Assembly (NCBI RefSeq): GCF_026153355.1
Contig: NZ_CP110636.1
Span: forward strand, 4,464,001-4,528,000
Direction: 5' to 3'
Source: Streptomyces endophytica
GTDB lineage: Bacteria > Actinomycetota > Actinomycetes > Streptomycetales > Streptomycetaceae
Length of the DNA stretch: 64,000 nt
Shown: positions 61,423 through 64,000 of the stretch, in pieces
Position numbering within the stretch: position 1 is the first letter of the stretch
Layout of the letters: the number at the start of each line of letters is the position of its first letter
Made by a program: the position numbers and the translations under genes
Notes under the pieces: generated by a model
The model's input: the letters and a program-made list of their open reading frames with translations, nothing else
Databases searched by the model: none
Told to the model about the DNA's origin: nothing

Positions 61423-61716
61423 TCACTCGGCGTCCGGGCCGTAGACCTCGACGCGGTCGCTGACCCGGCGCACGTGGATGCAGTCCCCGGGGCACTCCTT
61501 CGCCGAGTCCCGGACGTCGGCGAGCAGCTTCAGCGGGACGGGCGTTGTGGCGCCCTCCTCCTGGAGGAGCTCGTCATCGGCGCTCTTCACATAGGCCAGG
61601 CCGTCGATGTCCAGCTCGAAGACCTCCGGCGCGTACTGCGCACAGATGCCGTCCCCGGTGCAGAGATCCTGATCGATCCAGACTTCCAGCTCTGGGGCTT
61701 CGTCCTGCGCGGTCAT
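61423..61716 (-). CDS. Ferredoxin (3Fe-4S or 4Fe-4S type)
   Basis: A 97-residue acidic electron-transfer protein. The cluster motif is WIDQDLCTGDGICAQYAPEVF, with the last Cys in ECPGDCIHV. The spacing C-x5-C with the middle Cys absent suggests a [3Fe-4S] cluster, like the P450-linked ferredoxins of Streptomyces. ATG 61716 begins MTAQDEAPELEVW. It is divergent from arc, 249 bp away. It could serve a P450, such as the one at 5640, or another oxidoreductase; that is not testable from here. Confidence 0.9.
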   Translation of the reverse strand: MTAQDEAPELEVWIDQDLCTGDGICAQYAPEVFELDIDGLAYVKSADDELLQEEGATTPVPLKLLADVRDSAKECPGDCIHVRRVSDRVEVYGPDAE

Positions 61717-61965
61717 CTCGCCTGCCGTTCCTGCGTACGTGAACCGTTTTTGTCTAAGTGGCGCCAGCCCTGACGGGTGTTGACCGACTCGACGATACAA
61801 CCGCTCGCTTTCCGATGTTGATGGGTGGGTATTCCCTTGGCGGGAGGACGTGCGCAAGGGTGAAGATCGGACACACCCCGACAGTCTTTTCGATCTAGGG
61901 GTTTCAACCTGCACCGGCCCAGGTAGGGTCAGGAAGCGTCCAGCTCCTTGGAGGAGGTGAGGACC

Positions 61966-63732
61966 GTGGCAGCCCACGACGACGACATCAACCGCGGCAT
62001 CCGGCCGGGGCGGGGGTCTGAAGATCCCGCCGGCCAGGTTGCCTATCTCGAGCAGGAGATCGCCGTCCTGCGACGCAAGCTCGCCGACTCTCCGCGTCAC
62101 ACGAGGATTCTCGAAGAGCGGATCGTCGAGCTGCAGACCAACCTGGCCGGCGTCTCGGCGCAGAACGAGCGTCTCGCCAATACGCTCCGCGAGGCCCGCG
62201 ACCAGATCGTCGCCCTCAAGGAAGAGGTCGACCGGCTCGCACAGCCGCCGGCCGGTTTCGGTGTCTTCCTGCAGGCGAACGACGACGGCACGGTCGACAT
62301 TTTCACCGGAGGCAGAAAACTCCGGGTCAATGTCAGCCCGAGTGTGGAGACCGAGGACCTCCGGCGCGGCCAAGAGGTCATGCTCAACGAAGCGCTCAAT
62401 GTGGTCGAGGCCATGGAGTTCGAGAGCGCCGGCGACATCGTCACCCTCAAGGAGATCCTTGAGGACGGCGTGCGCGCCCTGGTCATCGGGCACACCGACG
62501 AGGAGCGGGTGGTGAGGCTCGCCGAGCCGCTGCTGGACACCACCATCCGCCCCGGCGACGCCCTGCTTCTCGAACCGCGCTCCGGCTACGTCTACGAAGT
62601 CATCCCGAAGAGCGAGGTCGAGGAACTCGTCCTCGAAGAGGTCCCGGACATCGACTACACCAAGATCGGCGGTCTGGGCGGCCAGATCGAGCTGATCCGG
62701 GACGCGGTCGAGCTTCCGTACCTCTACCCCGACCTCTTCAAGGAGCACGAACTCCGCCCGCCCAAGGGCGTTTTGCTCTACGGCCCGCCCGGCTGCGGCA
62801 AGACGCTCATCGCCAAGGCGGTCGCCAACTCCCTTGCCAAGAAGGTCGCCGAGGTGACCGGGCAGCCCGCGGGGAAGAGCTTCTTCCTCAACATCAAGGG
62901 CCCCGAGCTGCTCAACAAGTACGTCGGTGAGACCGAGCGGCACATCCGGCTGGTCTTCCAGCGGGCCCGGGAGAAGGCGAGCGAGGGCACGCCCGTCATC
63001 GTCTTCTTCGACGAGATGGACTCGCTCTTCCGCACCCGCGGCTCCGGCGTCAGCTCGGACGTGGAGAACACCATCGTCCCCCAGCTGCTCTCGGAGATCG
63101 ACGGTGTCGAGGGCCTGGAGAACGTGATCGTGATCGGTGCCTCCAACCGGGAGGACATGATCGACCCGGCGATTCTGCGGCCCGGCCGTCTCGACGTGAA
63201 AATCAAGATCGAGCGCCCGGACGCGGAAGCCGCCAAGGACATCTTCTCGAAGTACCTCACGGAAAACCTCCCGCTGCACTCCGACGACCTCGCCGAGCAC
63301 GGCGACTCGCGCAAGGCCGCGGTCAGCGGGATGATCCAGTCGGTCGTCGAGCAGATGTACGCGGAATCCGAGGAAAACCGCTTCCTGGAGGTCACCTATG
63401 CCAATGGTGACAAGGAAGTCCTCTACTTCAAGGACTTCAACTCCGGTGCGATGATCGAAAACATCGTAGGACGAGCAAAGAAGATGGCCATCAAGGCCTT
63501 CCTCGAACACAATCAGAAGGGTCTGCGGGTCTCCCACCTCCTCCAGGCTTGCGTGGACGAGTTCAAGGAGAACGAGGACCTGCCCAACACCACGAACCCG
63601 GACGACTGGGCCCGGATCTCCGGAAAGAAGGGCGAGCGGATCGTATACATCCGCACTCTGGTCACCGGAAAACAAGGCGCCGACACCGGTCGCTCGATCG
63701 ACACGGTGGCGAATACCGGCCAATACCTGTAA
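61966..63732 (+). CDS. arc: Proteasome-associated AAA ATPase ARC/Mpa
   Basis: A 588-residue ring ATPase that unfolds Pup-tagged proteins for the 20S proteasome. The N-terminal coiled coil (about 22-80, VAYLEQEIAVLRRKLADS ... LREARDQIVALKEEVDRL) recognises Pup. Two OB-fold domains follow, then the AAA module with Walker A GPPGCGKT (273-280), Walker B VFFDEMDSLF (Asp349-Glu350) and the arginine-finger region. The C-terminus ends in a QYL tail that docks into the proteasome. GTG 61966 is the start and matches the known N-terminus (AAHDDDINRG) with GGAGGAGG before it. A TAGGGT (61924-61929) may be its -10 element. Confidence 0.97.
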   Translation: MAAHDDDINRGIRPGRGSEDPAGQVAYLEQEIAVLRRKLADSPRHTRILEERIVELQTNLAGVSAQNERLANTLREARDQIVALKEEVDRLAQPPAGFGVFLQANDDGTVDIFTGGRKLRVNVSPSVETEDLRRGQEVMLNEALNVVEAMEFESAGDIVTLKEILEDGVRALVIGHTDEERVVRLAEPLLDTTIRPGDALLLEPRSGYVYEVIPKSEVEELVLEEVPDIDYTKIGGLGGQIELIRDAVELPYLYPDLFKEHELRPPKGVLLYGPPGCGKTLIAKAVANSLAKKVAEVTGQPAGKSFFLNIKGPELLNKYVGETERHIRLVFQRAREKASEGTPVIVFFDEMDSLFRTRGSGVSSDVENTIVPQLLSEIDGVEGLENVIVIGASNREDMIDPAILRPGRLDVKIKIERPDAEAAKDIFSKYLTENLPLHSDDLAEHGDSRKAAVSGMIQSVVEQMYAESEENRFLEVTYANGDKEVLYFKDFNSGAMIENIVGRAKKMAIKAFLEHNQKGLRVSHLLQACVDEFKENEDLPNTTNPDDWARISGKKGERIVYIRTLVTGKQGADTGRSIDTVANTGQYL

Positions 63733-63741
63733 CACCGCTCG

Positions 63742-63779
63742 CCGGCTGCGGATGTCCTGCACGGGGCGTCCGCAGCCGG
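63742..63779 (+). terminator. arc terminator
   Basis: CCGGCTGCGGA ... TCCGCAGCCGG has perfect 11-bp arms, 10 bp after the arc stop codon. Confidence 0.85.
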
Positions 63780-64000
63780 ACGCATTTCCGGGGACGCCGC
63801 AGCCGCCCCATTTCAGAGCGATGGACCAGGGAAAACCGGACTGGAGCAATGACTGTAATGATCTCCCCAGCGCCGCAAAGGCGTTCTAGGCTCTTCGGTA
63901 CCGCTGCGTCACGCTGTGCGGGCGTGGGGCACGCACGCGGAACGGAAGCGCAGCGGTACTTGAGCGCCGACCCCATCCGGGGGCGCCGCCGGGCAAGGAG
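63780..64000 (+). promoter_or_regulatory. Promoter and structured leader of the next gene (start beyond the window)
   Basis: TAGGCT (63887-63892) is a candidate -10 element. Right after it, GTACCGCTGCG (63898-63908) pairs perfectly with CGCAGCGGTAC (63949-63959), enclosing a smaller GCGTG-GGG-CACGC stem. The window stops in GGGCAAGGAG, which looks like a ribosome binding site. In Streptomyces a proteasome-system gene such as dop is often found here; that gene itself is not visible. Confidence 0.55.

Noticed and set aside
61717..63849. Upstream extension of the ferredoxin frame, antisense to arc
   Set aside because: It is antisense to arc coding sequence. The ferredoxin has a normal ATG start at 61716.
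63849..64000. Open frame from ATG 63849 to the window end
   Set aside because: It has no ribosome binding site, its product is Arg-rich and unlike any proteasome-system protein, and it runs through a likely promoter and hairpin leader.

Overview
The window is a piece of a Streptomyces chromosome. The sequence is very GC-rich with G/C-ending codons, and it carries chaplin genes, the mycothiol ligase mshC, the Pup-proteasome ATPase arc, an F420-type oxidoreductase and a glycerol (gyl/glp) operon next to metH. From memory, the gene order arc ... metH - gylR - glpF - glpK - glpD ... PAC2 - mshC - SCO1664 family - DUF3090 - phosphomutase - corA ... chaplins matches the S. coelicolor core around SCO1640-SCO1680. 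The block at about 28.2-42.2 kb looks like accessory sugar-catabolism DNA.

Layout. 0-5 kb: the end of a molybdopterin oxidoreductase with its cytochrome b partner, an ArsR repressor-MFS exporter pair behind a 14-bp repeat array, and a two-component system. 5-13 kb: a [2Fe-2S] protein, a cytochrome P450, an ABC-F ATPase with a long leader, a HEAT-repeat protein, a Nudix hydrolase, a HAD hydrolase and a pseudouridine synthase. 13.4-17.7 kb: tRNA-Leu(GAG), an M20 peptidase, the short chaplin chpH and a sortase-anchored long chaplin, a DUF5703 protein and a conserved hypothetical. 17.7-28 kb: a degenerate RecD2-like helicase, an aldo/keto reductase, an LLM oxidoreductase, a ferritin-like protein, CorA, then phosphomutase - DUF3090 - SCO1664-family kinase-like protein - mshC. 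28-32.5 kb: a secreted GH31 glycosidase with an NPCBM domain, and a PAC2 protein.

32.7-42.2 kb holds an operon for oxidative (non-phosphorylated) L-fucose catabolism. It encodes L-fuconate dehydratase, a short-chain dehydrogenase, an RbsBAC-type ABC importer, an AKR-type L-fucose dehydrogenase and an amidohydrolase-type lactonase, followed by a second SDR. A convergent GntR/FCD regulator closes the block. A 21-bp palindrome in front of the regulator gene shares its ACATC(C/G)GATG core with two sites in the operon promoter, so the regulator probably controls both itself and the operon.

42.3-47.3 kb is the glycerol operon glpF-glpK-glpD with its IclR regulator gylR. Then come metH behind a two-hairpin leader, a HAD phosphatase, two tandem oligopeptide-type binding lipoproteins without a permease, an orphan NarL regulator, a RecB-like nuclease, a site-2 protease and the tRNA m1A58 methyltransferase trmI. 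The window ends with a secreted protein, a 3Fe-4S/4Fe-4S ferredoxin, arc, and a structured leader that ends in a ribosome binding site, presumably for the next proteasome-system gene.

Five otherwise conserved genes (RecD-like, phosphomutase, SCO1664 family, GH31, trmI) are each broken by one missing G or C. This points to base-calling errors in the assembly rather than true decay. Those genes are annotated over their full spans.
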